Shown: positions 45,630 through 56,323, counted from the first letter of the stretch. The stretch: 64,000 nucleotides of DNA from Cytobacillus depressus (GCF_008923245.1 NZ_WBOS01000013.1:56502-120501); one strand, 5' to 3'. Program-made: numbers and translations. Notes: a model not told the origin generated them from the letters alone.

Positions 45630-46346
45630 TTATTCAATTGGAGTCTTGTTTGGAGTACCAGGTTTTCTTGGGTACTTTTTCGGAGTAGCCTTTTCTTTGT
45701 TAATAATTAATACGTTCCGCTCACTTTCCTCTTCCGGAAGTGTGAATGAAAAACTTTGCTGGAGTTTTCCGCCTAGGATAGAAAAAGCCTTCTTCCCTAC
45801 GTCTAATTCTTCCTTTGCACTTGCACCCTTCATAGCAACAAATGTGCCGCCAACTTTAACGAGCGGCATACAAAGCTCGCTTAAAACTGAAAGCCTAGCA
45901 ACAGCACGAGCAGTAACGACATCATATGATTCACGATGCTCTTTTTTCTGCCCAAATGTTTCTGCACGATCATGGATTAACTGAACATGCTCCAAGCCTA
46001 GTTCCTTCGTTAAATGCTCCAAAAATCCAATTCGCTTATTTAATGAATCAACAATGGTTACGTTAAGCTCCGGGAAGGCAATTTTAATCGGCAAGCTCGG
46101 AAAACCCGCTCCCGCTCCAACATCACATACATGTAAAGGACGGTTAAAATCAAAGTAAAAAGCAGCCGAAATGGAATCATAAAAATGCTTTAAATACACC
46201 TCTGGCTTATCTGTGATTGCCGTTAGGTTCATTTTCTCATTCCACTCTACTAATAAAGAATAGTATTTTTCATATTGCGCTAACTGCTGAGGCGAAAGAG
46301 AAATTCCTTTCGCCGCCAGCGCTTCAATAAATTGTTCAGTATTCAT
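45630..46346 (-). CDS. rsmG: 16S rRNA (guanine527-N7)-methyltransferase RsmG
   Basis: 238 residues, Rossmann-fold methyltransferase with [19 protein letters not shown] (S-adenosylmethionine pocket, about 74-92) and VTARAVARL. Loss gives low-level streptomycin resistance in known bacteria. Downstream of mnmG as in B. subtilis gidA-gidB. Confidence 0.96.
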   Translation of the reverse strand: MNTEQFIEALAAKGISLSPQQLAQYEKYYSLLVEWNEKMNLTAITDKPEVYLKHFYDSISAAFYFDFNRPLHVCDVGAGAGFPSLPIKIAFPELNVTIVDSLNKRIGFLEHLTKELGLEHVQLIHDRAETFGQKKEHRESYDVVTARAVARLSVLSELCMPLVKVGGTFVAMKGASAKEELDVGKKAFSILGGKLQQSFSFTLPEEESERNVLIINKEKATPKKYPRKPGTPNKTPIE

Positions 46347-46371
46347 GTGCTATTCCTTTCCCAAGAAAAAA

Positions 46372-48261
46372 TTATTCGTTTGTCACCTTAGCAATACGGC
46401 CCTGCTCAATATAAATGAGCAAAATCGAAATATCAGCAGGATTGACACCGGAAGTTCTAGAGGCTTGTGCAATCGATAACGGCATAACTTCTTTCAGATT
46501 ATGTCTAGCCTCCATTGCAAGACCTGTAATAGCGTCATAATCAATATTCTCAGGAATCTTTTTGTCTTCCATTTTCTTTAACCGCTCTACTTGCTGCAGC
46601 GACTTGTCGATATAGCCTTCATATTTAATTTGGATTTCCACTTGTTCCTCTACTTCAGGATTAAGCCTCTCTTCGCCAGGAGCAAGCTGCCAAATATGCT
46701 CGTAAGCCATTTCCGGTCTTTTTAATAGGTCTGAAGCGCGGATTCCGTCCTTTAATTCGCTTCCGCCAAGACTCTTAATTACCTCTTGAACATCTTTAGA
46801 AGGCTTAAGGATAATACTTTTTAACCGCTCAATTTCATTTTCAATCGCTTGTTTTTTCGCCGTGAATTTTTGATATCTTTCTTCGCTAATCAAGCCAACA
46901 GAATAGCCAAGCTCTGTTAAGCGTAAATCCGCATTATCATGGCGTAACAGCAGGCGATATTCCGCGCGGGAAGTAAGCAAGCGGTATGGCTCTTGTGTTC
47001 CCTTCGTAATCAAGTCATCAATCATGACTCCGATATAGGCGTCCGAACGGCTTAAAATAACCTCTTCTTTTCCAAACACGTTCATTGCAGCGTTAATGCC
47101 GGCCATAAGCCCTTGTGCACCTGCTTCTTCATAGCCGGAAGTTCCATTAATTTGCCCTGCTGTATATAAATTTTTCACTCTTTTCGTCTCTAATGTCGGC
47201 CAAAGCTGTGTCGGTCTAACTGAATCATATTCAATCGCATAGCCCGCGCGCATCATCTTCGCATTTTCTAGTCCAGGCACACTGCGGATCAAATCATGCT
47301 GCACTTCCTCCGGCAAGCTTGTCGATAACCCTTGAACATAGACTTCTTGCGTATTTCTGCCTTCAGGCTCAAGGAAAATTTGATGACGTGGCTTATCATT
47401 AAAGCGCACGATTTTATCCTCGATGGATGGGCAGTAACGCGGGCCTTTTCCTTTAATCATTCCTGAATACATCGGCGAACGGTGAAGATTGGCTTCGATG
47501 ATTTCATGGGTTCTTTCACTCGTATATGTGAGCCAGCATGGCAGCTGATCCGTAATAAATTTCGTTGTTTCATAAGAGAAAGCGAGCGGCGCATCATCGC
47601 CAGGCTGAATTTCTGTTTTACTATAATCAATCGTATTGCTGTTCACGCGAGGAGGTGTCCCCGTCTTAAAGCGTTCAAGCTCAAACCCTAGCTCTTCTAA
47701 ATTCTCAGACAGCTTAATAGATGGCTGCTGATTATTCGGACCGCTTGAATATTTCAGCTCGCCTAAAATAATTTCGCCTCTTAAAAAAGTCCCTGTCGTA
47801 ATAATGACAGTTTTTGAATGATAGACGGCACCTGTTTGAGTAATGACCCCTTTACAAACTCCATCTTCTATAATTAACTGCTCAACCATTCCTTGAATCA
47901 AAGTGAGATTCTCTTGGTTTTCAAGCGCTTTTTTCATTTCATGCTGATACATAAACTTATCGGCCTGTGCCCTTAAGGCCCGAACAGCCGGGCCTTTTCC
48001 TGTATTCAGCATTCGCATTTGGATGTAGGTTTTATCAAGGTTTTTCGCCATCTCCCCACCCAAAGCATCAATTTCTCTCACAACAGTGCCTTTTGCCGGG
48101 CCGCCGATTGAAGGATTACATGGCATAAAGGCAACCATATCTAAATTTATCGTTATGACGAGTGTCTTTGCGCCAATGCGGGCGGACGCAAGGCCAGCTT
48201 CACAGCCCGCATGACCAGCCCCGACCACTATGACGTCATATGTTCCAGCTTCATATGGCAT
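46372..48261 (-). CDS. mnmG: tRNA U34 carboxymethylaminomethyl enzyme MnmG (GidA)
   Basis: 629 residues. FAD-binding [19 protein letters not shown] near the start, the GidA signatures [19 protein letters not shown] segment ([10 protein letters not shown]) and [17 protein letters not shown], and a C-terminal helical domain that contacts MnmE and tRNA. With MnmE it installs the cmnm5 group on wobble uridine. GGAGG is about 7 bases before ATG. Confidence 0.97.
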   Translation of the reverse strand: MPYEAGTYDVIVVGAGHAGCEAGLASARIGAKTLVITINLDMVAFMPCNPSIGGPAKGTVVREIDALGGEMAKNLDKTYIQMRMLNTGKGPAVRALRAQADKFMYQHEMKKALENQENLTLIQGMVEQLIIEDGVCKGVITQTGAVYHSKTVIITTGTFLRGEIILGELKYSSGPNNQQPSIKLSENLEELGFELERFKTGTPPRVNSNTIDYSKTEIQPGDDAPLAFSYETTKFITDQLPCWLTYTSERTHEIIEANLHRSPMYSGMIKGKGPRYCPSIEDKIVRFNDKPRHQIFLEPEGRNTQEVYVQGLSTSLPEEVQHDLIRSVPGLENAKMMRAGYAIEYDSVRPTQLWPTLETKRVKNLYTAGQINGTSGYEEAGAQGLMAGINAAMNVFGKEEVILSRSDAYIGVMIDDLITKGTQEPYRLLTSRAEYRLLLRHDNADLRLTELGYSVGLISEERYQKFTAKKQAIENEIERLKSIILKPSKDVQEVIKSLGGSELKDGIRASDLLKRPEMAYEHIWQLAPGEERLNPEVEEQVEIQIKYEGYIDKSLQQVERLKKMEDKKIPENIDYDAITGLAMEARHNLKEVMPLSIAQASRTSGVNPADISILLIYIEQGRIAKVTNE

Positions 48262-48377
48262 GATGCTGCCTCCTTTTGTATTTTTTTCGTGTTTTAGCTT
48301 ATTTTACGCAAAAGATTGAATCTATAAGATTAAGGTTGAAAGTAAATTCTTCATGAAGCGCGTTTTCATCACTTACA

Positions 48378-49763
48378 CTATTTCCCCAAACAAAATTGCG
48401 AAAACAACTGATCAATCAAGCTTTCATGAACACTGTCGCCAATAACTTCTCCGAGCAGCTCCCAAGTTCTCGTAAAATCAATTTGGACGATATCAATTGG
48501 TGTGCCCATTTCCACCGCCATTAACGCATCTTCCATCGCGCTTAATGCCTGATTCAGCAAGGCAATATGACGAGAATTCGAAACATATGTCATATCCCTA
48601 GCCTCAATAGAGCCTTCGAAAAAGAGCGCAGCAATCGCTTCCTCCAGCTCATCCACGCCTTGATCTTCTAACAAGGATGTAGTGACAAGCTTATGATTTT
48701 GCGAAAGCTCCCGAACCCGCTCCATATTAATACGCTGAGGCAGGTCTGTTTTATTGACAATGACGATAACATCCATGCCTTCAACCGCTTTAAATAAATT
48801 TTCGTCCTCACTAGATAAATCATCCGAATAATTAAGAACAAGCAAAATAAGGTCCGCTTCTTTTAAAACTTGCCGGGACCTTTCAACGCCGATTCGTTCG
48901 ACTATATCCTCTGTTTCCCTTATTCCAGCCGTATCCAATAATCGCAATGGTACACCGCGAACATTCACATATTCCTCAATCACATCACGGGTTGTGCCCG
49001 GAATGTCTGTAACGATCGCTTTATTCTCCTGCACGAGGCTATTTAATAGCGACGATTTCCCTACATTTGGACGTCCAACGATTACAGTTGATAAGCCCTC
49101 ACGCAGTATTTTCCCTTGATGAGATGTGCGAAGCAGCTTTTCGATTTCCTCTTTTACATAAGAGCCTTTCTCTAATAAAAGCTGATGAGTCATCTCTTCA
49201 ACATCATCATATTCAGGATAATCAATATTCACCTCAACATGGGCAAGCGTCTCTAAAATCTCCTGACGCAGCTTCCGAATGAGTTTCGAAAGCCTTCCTT
49301 CCATTTGTCCGAGTGCTACATTCATCGCCCGATCAGTTTTGGCCCGAATTAAATCCATGACGGCCTCCGCCTGAGATAAATCAATCCGTCCATTTAAGAA
49401 GGCTCTTTTCGTAAACTCTCCTGGCTCTGCAAGTCTGGCCCCATTGCTTAAAACAAGCTGCAGCACGCGGTTAACCGACGCTATTCCCCCGTGGCAGTTG
49501 ATTTCAACAACATTCTCTTTCGTAAAAGTTTTCGGAGCCTTCATAACGGAAACCATCACCTCTTCGGCAATCTCATTCGTCTTCAGATCCATCATATGGC
49601 CGTAATGAATTGTATGAGAGGCTGTCTCCTTCAGTCTCTTCCCTCCGACACCTCTAAACAGTTTATCTGCAATCGAAATGGCCTGGTCGCCACTTAAACG
49701 AACAATAGCTATAGCCCCTTCACCCATCGGCGTCGATATTGCAGCAATTGTATCAAATTCCAT
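48378..49763 (-). CDS. mnmE: tRNA modification GTPase MnmE (TrmE/ThdF)
   Basis: 461 residues. N-terminal folate-binding dimer domain ([19 protein letters not shown]), helical domain with an inserted G domain ([27 protein letters not shown]) and C-terminal catalytic FCLGK with its Cys. The start is ATG at 49763 with AGAGGTGG 5 bases upstream. Works as a heterotetramer with MnmG. Confidence 0.97.
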   Translation of the reverse strand: MEFDTIAAISTPMGEGAIAIVRLSGDQAISIADKLFRGVGGKRLKETASHTIHYGHMMDLKTNEIAEEVMVSVMKAPKTFTKENVVEINCHGGIASVNRVLQLVLSNGARLAEPGEFTKRAFLNGRIDLSQAEAVMDLIRAKTDRAMNVALGQMEGRLSKLIRKLRQEILETLAHVEVNIDYPEYDDVEEMTHQLLLEKGSYVKEEIEKLLRTSHQGKILREGLSTVIVGRPNVGKSSLLNSLVQENKAIVTDIPGTTRDVIEEYVNVRGVPLRLLDTAGIRETEDIVERIGVERSRQVLKEADLILLVLNYSDDLSSEDENLFKAVEGMDVIVIVNKTDLPQRINMERVRELSQNHKLVTTSLLEDQGVDELEEAIAALFFEGSIEARDMTYVSNSRHIALLNQALSAMEDALMAVEMGTPIDIVQIDFTRTWELLGEVIGDSVHESLIDQLFSQFCLGK

Positions 49764-50084
49764 TAACTCCACCTCTTTTCACTTACATCTTATCTATTTA
49801 AAAATTGTTTCATGTGATTTCTACAAAATAATAGAATATCATATGCCTTTTTATTAGAAAACAAGTTTGCCCTTACTTTCCGCACCAATTAAACTTGTCC
49901 ACAACTATAATTTTTTTATGATTTTAGTTTTTATCCACAACTACAAAAATTAATTATACTATATTTTAGCTTATCCACATGTGAATAACAATAAAAGCTA
50001 GAAATCAAGTGATTGAATCACCCTCAAATCATAAAAATGCTTTTTCGGCAAAAAAATAACCCAATCAACTGATTGGGTTATTGC
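49764..50084. promoter_or_regulatory. DnaA-box cluster between mnmE and jag
   Basis: Boxes at 49895-49903 (TTGTCCACA), 49931-49939 and 49971-49979 (both TTATCCACA) and 49980-49988 (TGTGAATAA, reverse). The last two are back to back, forming TTATCCACA/TGTGAATAA. The right end is the jag terminator. Confidence 0.7.
50050..50082 (-). terminator. Terminator of the yidC-jag transcript
   Basis: Perfect 13-bp stem AATAACCCAATCA (50055-50067) / TGATTGGGTTATT (50070-50082), tiny loop, minus-strand T7. Confidence 0.92.
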
Positions 50085-50705
50085 TTATTTCACTGGTGAA
50101 ATGACTAGATGACGATGCGGGTCGTTTCCGCTAGAATACGTTTTGATCCGCTTATTTTCTGCTAGTGCAGTATGAATTACTTTGCGCTCATAAGAAGGCA
50201 TCGGTTCTAAAGTAATTGCTTGACCTGTTTTAATTGCCTTTTGCGCGAGCCGCCCAGCTAGTTGAATAAGTGTATCATTTCGTCTTTTTCGGTAATCCTC
50301 TGCATCGAGAATAACATTCATGTATTGATCTGAATAGCGGTTGATCACTAATTGTGTTAAATATTGCAAAGAATTTAAAGTCTGGCCTCTTTTTCCAATA
50401 AGTAAGGCGATCTTTTCTCCTGTTAAAATGAATTGGATGTTTCTGCCTTCACCTTCTACTTCAATATCAATAGCAGCGCCCATCTTTTCACTAACTTCTA
50501 ACAGAAACTTCTTTCCTTCCTCAATTGGATCGAGTTTCATCACAGCTTTTACAATTGCAGGTCGTGAACCAAAGATGCCGAAAAATCCTTTTTTGCCTTC
50601 ATCAACGATTGTAATTTCTGTACGTTCTTCTGTTGTCTGCAACTGAGCTAGAGCCGACTTTACTGCTTCCTCGACGGTAGTCCCTGTAGCAGTGACTTGT
50701 TTCAC
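50085..50705 (-). CDS. jag: RNA-binding protein Jag (KhpB/EloR)
   Basis: 206 residues: Jag-N domain ([18 protein letters not shown]), KH domain with [14 protein letters not shown], and R3H domain with the end [19 protein letters not shown]. It binds RNA with KhpA and influences cell elongation. GTG start at 50705 with GGAGGAG 7 bases upstream overlaps the yidC stop by 4 bases. Confidence 0.95.
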   Translation of the reverse strand: MKQVTATGTTVEEAVKSALAQLQTTEERTEITIVDEGKKGFFGIFGSRPAIVKAVMKLDPIEEGKKFLLEVSEKMGAAIDIEVEGEGRNIQFILTGEKIALLIGKRGQTLNSLQYLTQLVINRYSDQYMNVILDAEDYRKRRNDTLIQLAGRLAQKAIKTGQAITLEPMPSYERKVIHTALAENKRIKTYSSGNDPHRHLVISPVK

Positions 50706-51478
50706 TTTTTAGCTCCTCCTGCTTTACCGGCTGCTGCCTGTTTCAGCTCCGGCCCTTTAATGAAATACGTCTGAACAATCATGAAGATATTTCCGACTAC
50801 CCAATACAGTGAAAGAGCAGCTGGGAAGTTAATCGCAAAAACGACAATCATAATCGGCATAAGCCAAAGCATCATCGCCATTTGCGGATTTTGATTAGCT
50901 GTGCCTGCCATCATCATTTTTTGCTGAATAAATGTAGTGACACCAGCAACTAACGGCAATAAGTATATTGGATCTGGTGCACCTAATTCAAACCATAAAA
51001 ATGAATGCAATTTAATCTCTTGAGTACGAGAAATGGCATGGTAGAAGCCAATTAAAACTGGCATCTGGATCAGTAAAGGGAAACATCCAGCTAATGGATT
51101 TACCCCGTGCTGCTGAAATAATGCCATTGTTTCCTGCTGTAGCTTTTGTTGAGTTTTCTGATCCTTTGAGCTGTACTTTTCTTTCAACTTTTGCATTTCC
51201 GGCTGTAATGCCTGCATTGCCTTTGAACTTTTTGTTTGCTTTATCATTAAAGGAAGCATGAACAAGCGAACAATAATCGTTACAATAATAATAGATAATC
51301 CAAAGCTGCCACCCGCAAATTCAGCAACTTTTATAATTAAAAGTGAAAGCGGATAAACTATGTATTGGTTCCAAAACCCTTCACTTTCCGCAGTAATCGG
51401 CTTACTAATATCCGTACAGCCTGATAAGAGCGCCATTAAGAAAATTAAACCGACTACAAGTAGTATTCTTTTCTTCAA
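50702..51478 (-). CDS. spoIIIJ: Membrane insertase YidC (SpoIIIJ)
   Basis: 258-residue YidC/Oxa1 insertase. A lipoprotein signal ends in LLSGCTD; five transmembrane segments follow, with the conserved FLPLMIKQ-like segment ([14 protein letters not shown]) bearing an Arg/Lys groove and a [12 protein letters not shown] stretch. It inserts membrane proteins and is needed for forespore sigma-G activity in B. subtilis. TTG start at 51478 with GGAGG 9 bases upstream. Confidence 0.95.
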   Translation of the reverse strand: MKKRILLVVGLIFLMALLSGCTDISKPITAESEGFWNQYIVYPLSLLIIKVAEFAGGSFGLSIIIVTIIVRLFMLPLMIKQTKSSKAMQALQPEMQKLKEKYSSKDQKTQQKLQQETMALFQQHGVNPLAGCFPLLIQMPVLIGFYHAISRTQEIKLHSFLWFELGAPDPIYLLPLVAGVTTFIQQKMMMAGTANQNPQMAMMLWLMPIMIVVFAINFPAALSLYWVVGNIFMIVQTYFIKGPELKQAAAGKAGGAKK

Positions 51479-51648
51479 ACGATTTTTCCTCCTTACTGCT
51501 CCTGAAAAATTTATATACGCTAGTTGATTTCCACATGTTTCTTCCTCTTACGAAGCAAATCCATTCAGAAGATTATGGAAAAAACAATACTTCATTTATT
51601 TTAACACTTTTAATAGAGCATGTCTTTAATGAAAAGCATTGAAGCCCC

Positions 51649-52017
51649 TCACTGTTTTTCATTATAGCCAGCCTTGTGTTTACTCAAAACTCTCGAGAGC
51701 TTCAACACATGAATTAAACTGCTTTTGATCTCATGAAATCCCATCTCAGCGACAGGTTTTCTCGCAATAATAATATAATCAAATTTCTGATTTAATTCAT
51801 TTTCAAGCTCATGGAAGGCCTGGCGCACATAGCGCTTAATCTGATTCCTCGTGACAGCGTTACCAATTTTCTTGCTTACAGAAAGACCGATTCGAAAATG
51901 CTCCTGATCCGGCTTTCTTAATGAATAAACAACAAATTGGCGATTCGCAAATGAATTGCCATTTTTAAAGGCCTCTTGAAAATCTTTATTCTTTTTTACG
52001 CGAAATTCTTTTTTCAT
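51649..52017 (-). CDS. rnpA: RNase P protein component
   Basis: 122 residues: [21 protein letters not shown] start, the RNR-type motif [20 protein letters not shown] (RNA-binding helix) and ARKPVAEM. It helps the RNase P RNA mature tRNA 5' ends. GAGAGG is 9 bases before ATG. A terminator separates it from rpmH. Confidence 0.96.
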   Translation of the reverse strand: MKKEFRVKKNKDFQEAFKNGNSFANRQFVVYSLRKPDQEHFRIGLSVSKKIGNAVTRNQIKRYVRQAFHELENELNQKFDYIIIARKPVAEMGFHEIKSSLIHVLKLSRVLSKHKAGYNEKQ

Positions 52018-52073
52018 CGTCCTAACCCTCTCTAAAAAGCGTAAGACTTTGTAGAAATTTTAATAGTCTATGG

Positions 52074-52100
52074 AAAAAAAGACCACTGACGTTTCAGTGG
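52074..52100 (-). terminator. Terminator between rpmH and rnpA
   Basis: CCACTGA (52083-52089) and TCAGTGG (52094-52100), minus-strand T7 (52074-52080). It starts 2 bases after the rpmH stop codon and would reduce read-through into rnpA. Confidence 0.8.
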
Positions 52101-52101
52101 C

Positions 52102-52236
52102 CTAAGCAGATAATACTTTTCTTCCTTTACGGCGGCGACGAGCTAGAACATTACGTCCGTTTGGCGTGCTCATGCGGCTGCGGAATCCATGAACTTTACT
52201 TCTTTTACGTTTCTTTGGTTGGAAAGTTCTTTTCAT
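52102..52236 (-). CDS. rpmH: Ribosomal protein L34
   Basis: 44 residues, starting [19 protein letters not shown] and ending [12 protein letters not shown], a complete L34. GGGAGG is 8 bases before ATG. A strong promoter lies at 52283-52312. First gene of the minus-strand block at the origin. Confidence 0.97.
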   Translation of the reverse strand: MKRTFQPKKRKRSKVHGFRSRMSTPNGRNVLARRRRKGRKVLSA

Positions 52237-52282
52237 TATATGACACCTCCCTGAGGAATAGCTGTTAAAGACAGTCTTACTA

Positions 52283-52312
52283 ATTATAAAGATGTAACTA
52301 GAATGTTGTCAA
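52283..52312 (-). promoter_or_regulatory. Promoter of rpmH
   Basis: On the minus strand TTGACA (52312-52307), 18-base spacer, TATAAT (52288-52283); both hexamers are consensus. Confidence 0.85.
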
Positions 52313-52318
52313 CTGGAA

Positions 52319-52376
52319 AAGCAGAAACGCTTTGCGCTGCGGCTAGACAGCTATAATGCGAAAGCGCCTCGAGCGG
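52319..52376. repeat. Degenerate interspersed-repeat remnant
   Basis: AAGCAGAAACGCTTTGCGC, CGGCTAGACAGCT and GCGAAAGCGCCTCGAG recall the ends of the repeats at 38970 and 43935, without the central hairpin. Confidence 0.4.
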
Positions 52377-52623
52377 ATAGAGCCCGAAGATCATCCAATT
52401 ATAAAAAACTACATTCATTTTCACATTAACCAAAAGTTCTACCTAGAAATTTTACTCTCTTTTTCGCTCATTGTCACTTAAAAATTTGTTTCTTAAGAAA
52501 GTAATTTTCTCCAATTATATTTTTCATCATGCTATTTTAGCTCGCTTCCACTTCAAAGCATACGATGTACAAGTGCAAGCCATAACATTGAGTCATGCGA
52601 CCTTAACCTTCGAATTTTCGACT

Positions 52624-52887
52624 TGTGGATAATTTTTCGACACATTTTTTATTATCCACAACACATATTGACAGCTTTTTCACAGAATCACCTCTTGTGG
52701 ACAAATAAAATCCACATGCCCTTAAGCTTGTGGATAAATTATTAAAAACCATTGCACCTATTAGGAATATCTGTTATCATATTTGTGTTTTCACACTTAA
52801 TAAATCATTGTGCATAACTGTATTATCCACAGATTGTGGATAACATGTGGATGAGTTATTCTATATGGTTGTAAAACCTTGTCCACA
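52624..52887. promoter_or_regulatory. oriC upstream DnaA-box region (incA/B-like)
   Basis: Exact boxes TTATCCACA or complement at 52624, 52652, 52729, 52823 and 52835; near-boxes at 52696 (TGTGGACAA), 52809 (TGTGCATAA), 52846 (TGTGGATGA) and 52879 (TTGTCCACA). This is the rpmH-dnaA half of the bipartite Bacillus oriC. The surrounding 52377-53101 holds no gene. Confidence 0.9.
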
Positions 52888-52923
52888 ACTAGTGGATATT
52901 GTCGAAATCCTTCTTCTCTTCCT

Positions 52924-52929
52924 TATAAT
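52924..52929 (+). promoter_or_regulatory. Candidate -10 box of dnaA
   Basis: TATAAT at 52924-52929, with TTGTCG 19 bases upstream, beside the last DnaA box; it could allow DnaA autoregulation. Confidence 0.45.
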
Positions 52930-52967
52930 ATGTTTTTCCACATACATGAGACTGTATATTTATTAAT

Positions 52968-53005
52968 ATATAGGTTGTACTGGTGGTATAACCTATATTT
53001 TTTTG
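52968..53005 (+). terminator. Terminator-like hairpin in the dnaA leader
   Basis: Perfect 9-bp arms ATATAGGTT (52968-52976) and AACCTATAT (52990-52998) followed by a run of seven or more T. It lies about 100 bases before the dnaA start and downstream of the -10 candidate at 52924. Confidence 0.5.
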
Positions 53006-53101
53006 GCGCCTATCATTCTTAAACACTTATAAAATGTGATTGTTTACCTACGACGATATCACTATTTCTTTTTATAGTAACTGGCAAAGGAGGGCTATCT
53101 A

Positions 53102-54448
53102 TTGGAGAACATTTCGGATCTTTGGAATAATGCATTAGCCGAAATTGAAAAGAAAATAAGCAAACCAAGCTATGAAACATGGCTGAAGTCGACGAAAGCT
53201 CATTCTCTTCAAGGGGACTCTTTAGTGATCACTGCACCAAATGAGTTTGCTCGAGATTGGCTAGAAGAACGCTATTCCCAACTGATCTCTGGTATTCTCT
53301 ATGACATCACTGGAGAAGAATTAGGAGTAAAATTTATTATTCCTCAAAATCAATATGATGACGGGCAGAACATCCAAAATGCGCCGAAAAAAGCAGAAAA
53401 AGAGGATGAACACACAGAATTGCCTGTCAATATGCTGAATCCGAAATATACATTTGACACCTTTGTTATTGGGTCTGGCAACCGCTTTGCCCATGCCGCT
53501 TCATTAGCTGTTGCAGAAGCTCCAGCCAAAGCATATAACCCATTATTTATATATGGGGGAGTTGGGCTAGGAAAAACTCACCTTATGCATGCTATTGGCC
53601 ATTATGTGTTAGATCATAATCCATCGGCTAAGGTCGTCTATTTATCATCAGAAAAGTTTACGAACGAGTTCATTAACTCGATTCGTGATAATAAAGCTGT
53701 CGATTTTCGAAATAAATATCGAAAAGTCGATGTGCTTTTAATAGATGATATTCAGTTTCTAGCGGGAAAAGAATCAACTCAAGAGGAATTTTTCCATACA
53801 TTTAATACATTACATGAGGAAAGTAAGCAAATTATTATTTCAAGTGACCGGCCGCCGAAGGAAATCCCTACACTCGAAGACCGTCTGCGATCCAGGTTTG
53901 AGTGGGGTCTTATTACCGACATTACGCCGCCTGATTTGGAAACAAGAATTGCTATTCTTAGAAAAAAGGCAAAAGCGGAAGGACTCGATATTCCGAATGA
54001 AGTCATGCTTTATATTGCTAATCAGATTGATTCCAATATCCGTGAACTAGAGGGCGCTCTTATTCGCGTTGTTGCGTACTCATCCTTAATTAATAAAGAC
54101 ATTAATGCTGATTTAGCAGCCGAAGCGCTTAAAAACATCATTCCGAGCTCAAAGCCAAAAGTCATTACGATTCTTGATATTCAACGCGTTGTCGGAGAAC
54201 ACTATAATGTGAAGCTAGAAGATTTTAAAGCGAAAAAGCGGACAAAATCTGTTGCTTTCCCTCGACAAATTGCTATGTATTTATCAAGAGAGCTCACTGA
54301 TTTCTCTTTGCCTAAAATTGGTGAGGAATTTGGCGGCAGAGACCATACGACGGTCATTCATGCCCATGAAAAAATTTCAAAACTTATCCAAACAGATACT
54401 CAATTTCAAAAGCAGATTAAAGAGATTCATGAAATCCTGAAAATATAG
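53102..54448 (+). CDS. dnaA: Chromosomal replication initiator DnaA
   Basis: 448 residues. Domain I ([24 protein letters not shown]), linker (about 85-112), AAA+ domain with Walker [11 protein letters not shown] (about 152-161), Walker [10 protein letters not shown], and domain IV with the DnaA signature [16 protein letters not shown] for box binding. The start is TTG at 53102 with AAGGAGG 8 bases upstream; a TTG start may limit its level. Confidence 0.98.
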   Translation: MENISDLWNNALAEIEKKISKPSYETWLKSTKAHSLQGDSLVITAPNEFARDWLEERYSQLISGILYDITGEELGVKFIIPQNQYDDGQNIQNAPKKAEKEDEHTELPVNMLNPKYTFDTFVIGSGNRFAHAASLAVAEAPAKAYNPLFIYGGVGLGKTHLMHAIGHYVLDHNPSAKVVYLSSEKFTNEFINSIRDNKAVDFRNKYRKVDVLLIDDIQFLAGKESTQEEFFHTFNTLHEESKQIIISSDRPPKEIPTLEDRLRSRFEWGLITDITPPDLETRIAILRKKAKAEGLDIPNEVMLYIANQIDSNIRELEGALIRVVAYSSLINKDINADLAAEALKNIIPSSKPKVITILDIQRVVGEHYNVKLEDFKAKKRTKSVAFPRQIAMYLSRELTDFSLPKIGEEFGGRDHTTVIHAHEKISKLIQTDTQFQKQIKEIHEILKI

Positions 54449-54531
54449 TGTGCATAACATAGATAAGCTTATACACAGTCTGTCCACATGTGGATAGGCT
54501 GTGTTTCCATTAAAAAATAGAGTTATCCACA
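54449..54531. promoter_or_regulatory. oriC downstream DnaA boxes (incC-like)
   Basis: Boxes at 54449 (TGTGCATAA), 54469 (TTATACACA), 54480 and 54489 (back-to-back near-boxes) and 54523-54531 (exact TTATCCACA) in the dnaA-dnaN gap. Confidence 0.88.
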
Positions 54532-54605
54532 TGTTAACAAGCCCTACTAGTACTTCTATTATTTTTTTAAAGAAAATATATAACTAAAATATAAAAAATT
54601 TATTT
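54532..54605. promoter_or_regulatory. DnaA-trio and duplex-unwinding element
   Basis: After the last box and a short GCCC cluster, the plus strand reads TAC-TAG-TAC-TTC-TAT-TAT (54545-54562), a DnaA-trio series, followed by an almost pure A/T tract to 54605. This matches the known strand-opening layout of the B. subtilis origin. Confidence 0.85.
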
Positions 54606-54622
54606 AGACGGAGGATTAAGAA

Positions 54623-55759
54623 ATGAGATTTATAATCCAACGGGATCGTTTAGTTCAAAGTGTTCAAGATGTCATGAAGGCTGTAACGAGCCGAACGACT
54701 ATTCCGATTTTGACAGGAATTAAAGTTGTTGCTACTTCAGAAGGGGTAACATTAACAGGAAGTGATTCTGATATTTCCATTGAATCATTTATTCCTAAAG
54801 AAGAAGATGGAAATGAAATAGCTGAAATTAAGCAAACAGGCGCAATCGTACTGCAAGCGAAGTTTTTCAGTGAAATTGTTAAGAAGCTTCCGACTGACTC
54901 AGTCGAAATCCATGTGGAAAACCAATTACAAACTGTCATTCGTTCCGGAAAGTCCGAATTTAAACTTAATGGCTTAGATGCGGAAGAATATCCGCTCTTA
55001 CCGCAAATATCAGAAGAAAATGTATTTAAAGTTCCAACAGATCTTTTAAAAGCAATGATTCGCCAAACTGTTTTCTCAGTGTCCACCTCAGAAACACGCC
55101 CCATCTTGACAGGTGTCAACTGGAAGGTGGAAAACGGGGAGTTAACCTGTATTGCAACAGATAGTCATCGTTTAGCTTTAAGAAAAGCAAGAATCGAAAC
55201 AGAGAATGCCGAAAATTATAATGTTGTCATTCCAGGGAAGAGCTTAAATGAGTTAAGTAAAATTTTGGATGATAATAATGATCTCGTGGAAATCGTTATT
55301 ACAGAAAATCAAGTTTTATTTAAAGCCAAGCATGTGCTGTTTTTCTCAAGATTGCTAGAAGGGAATTATCCTGACACATCAAGATTAATTCCGACAGAAA
55401 GTAAAACCGATATTGTTGTCAACACGAAGGAATTCCTTCAAGCGATTGATCGTGCTTCCTTGCTTGCTAGAGAGGGAAGAAACAATGTCGTTAAATTTAC
55501 GACGATTGAAGGAGGAATTATCGAAATTTCCTCCAACACACCAGAAATCGGACATGTTGTCGAAGAGCTGCAAAGCAAATCTGTCGAAGGCGAAGAGTTA
55601 AAGATATCCTTCAGTGCTAAATTTATGATGGATGCACTGAAAACATTAGAGGGCTCAGAGATTACAATTAGCTTCACAGGCGCAATGAGACCGTTTGTTA
55701 TTCGTCCAATTAACGATGACTCCATCCTTCAGCTCATTTTGCCTGTAAGAACGTATTAA
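54623..55759 (+). CDS. dnaN: DNA polymerase III beta sliding clamp
   Basis: 378 residues with three repeated clamp domains; begins MRFIIQRDRLVQSVQDVMKA and ends in QLILPVRTY. It encircles DNA as a dimer and tethers PolC and DnaE. GGAGG is about 7 bases before ATG. Follows dnaA across the unwinding element and ends at its own terminator. Confidence 0.98.
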   Translation: MRFIIQRDRLVQSVQDVMKAVTSRTTIPILTGIKVVATSEGVTLTGSDSDISIESFIPKEEDGNEIAEIKQTGAIVLQAKFFSEIVKKLPTDSVEIHVENQLQTVIRSGKSEFKLNGLDAEEYPLLPQISEENVFKVPTDLLKAMIRQTVFSVSTSETRPILTGVNWKVENGELTCIATDSHRLALRKARIETENAENYNVVIPGKSLNELSKILDDNNDLVEIVITENQVLFKAKHVLFFSRLLEGNYPDTSRLIPTESKTDIVVNTKEFLQAIDRASLLAREGRNNVVKFTTIEGGIIEISSNTPEIGHVVEELQSKSVEGEELKISFSAKFMMDALKTLEGSEITISFTGAMRPFVIRPINDDSILQLILPVRTY

Positions 55760-55768
55760 ACGATAAGA

Positions 55769-55806
55769 AGAAAGGCTGCCAGCAATTGCTGGTAGCTTTT
55801 CTTTGT
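55769..55806 (+). terminator. Terminator of dnaN
   Basis: AAGGCTGCCAGC and GCTGGTAGCTTTT pair across an AATT loop with one mismatch, ending TTTTCTTT. Confidence 0.8.
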
Positions 55807-55934
55807 GTAATAGCGAATTTTTTAGTAAAATAGAACTTTAGAGCTTATTTGTGAATACGCATTATATTTGCAATGGAATTTTGCAGATTTCCCTTTTTTG
55901 CTTTCAGAAGTCAAATAATTGAGGAAGTGAAAAG

Positions 55935-56144
55935 ATGACAAAAATAAATATTGATACGGAATACATTACGTTAGGCCAATTTCTTAAAGTGTCAGATGTC
56001 ATTCAATCTGGCGGTATGGCTAAATGGTTTTTAGGCGAATATGAAGTTTTCATAAATGGGGAGCAAGATCAAAGAAGAGGCAGAAAGCTCCGAGCAGGAG
56101 ATGAAATTCAAATCCCCGGATTCGGATCGTTTGTTATCGTTTAA
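55935..56144 (+). CDS. yaaA: S4-domain RNA-binding protein YaaA (RlbA)
   Basis: 69 residues of S4 domain (YITLGQFLKVSDVIQSGGMA; GRKLRAGDEIQIP). In B. subtilis it is linked to ribosome biogenesis. GAGGAAG lies 6-8 bases before ATG. Normally it sits directly before recF; here a 150-base repeat element lies between them. Confidence 0.92.
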   Translation: MTKINIDTEYITLGQFLKVSDVIQSGGMAKWFLGEYEVFINGEQDQRRGRKLRAGDEIQIPGFGSFVIV

Positions 56145-56154
56145 TTAAAATGTG

Positions 56155-56310
56155 TGTTCAAAAAGGAGGATAAAAAGAGCCGAGAAGTTCAAGGAAGCGC
56201 AGCCTTCGAGCACCGGAACGTATGCTTTTAATACGTGAGGAGCAGAGAAGCAAGCTGACGCCGAAATTCGACAGCTATTTTTCCCGGACTTTTTGAACAT
56301 CCTCTTAAAA
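56155..56310. repeat. MITE-like element between yaaA and recF
   Basis: TGTTCAAAAAG near the left end and CTTTTTGAACA near the right (about 56288-56300) are inverted repeats enclosing about 130 bases rich in blocks such as CGCAGCCTTCGAGCACCGG and AAATTCGACAGC. No coding frame. It ends 14-24 bases before recF and may supply or disturb its leader. Confidence 0.6.
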
Positions 56311-56323
56311 GGATGGCGCGTCC

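Noticed and set aside
49807..49822. parS-like TGTTTCATGTGATTTC
   Set aside because: The right half has several mismatches; not a credible Spo0J site.
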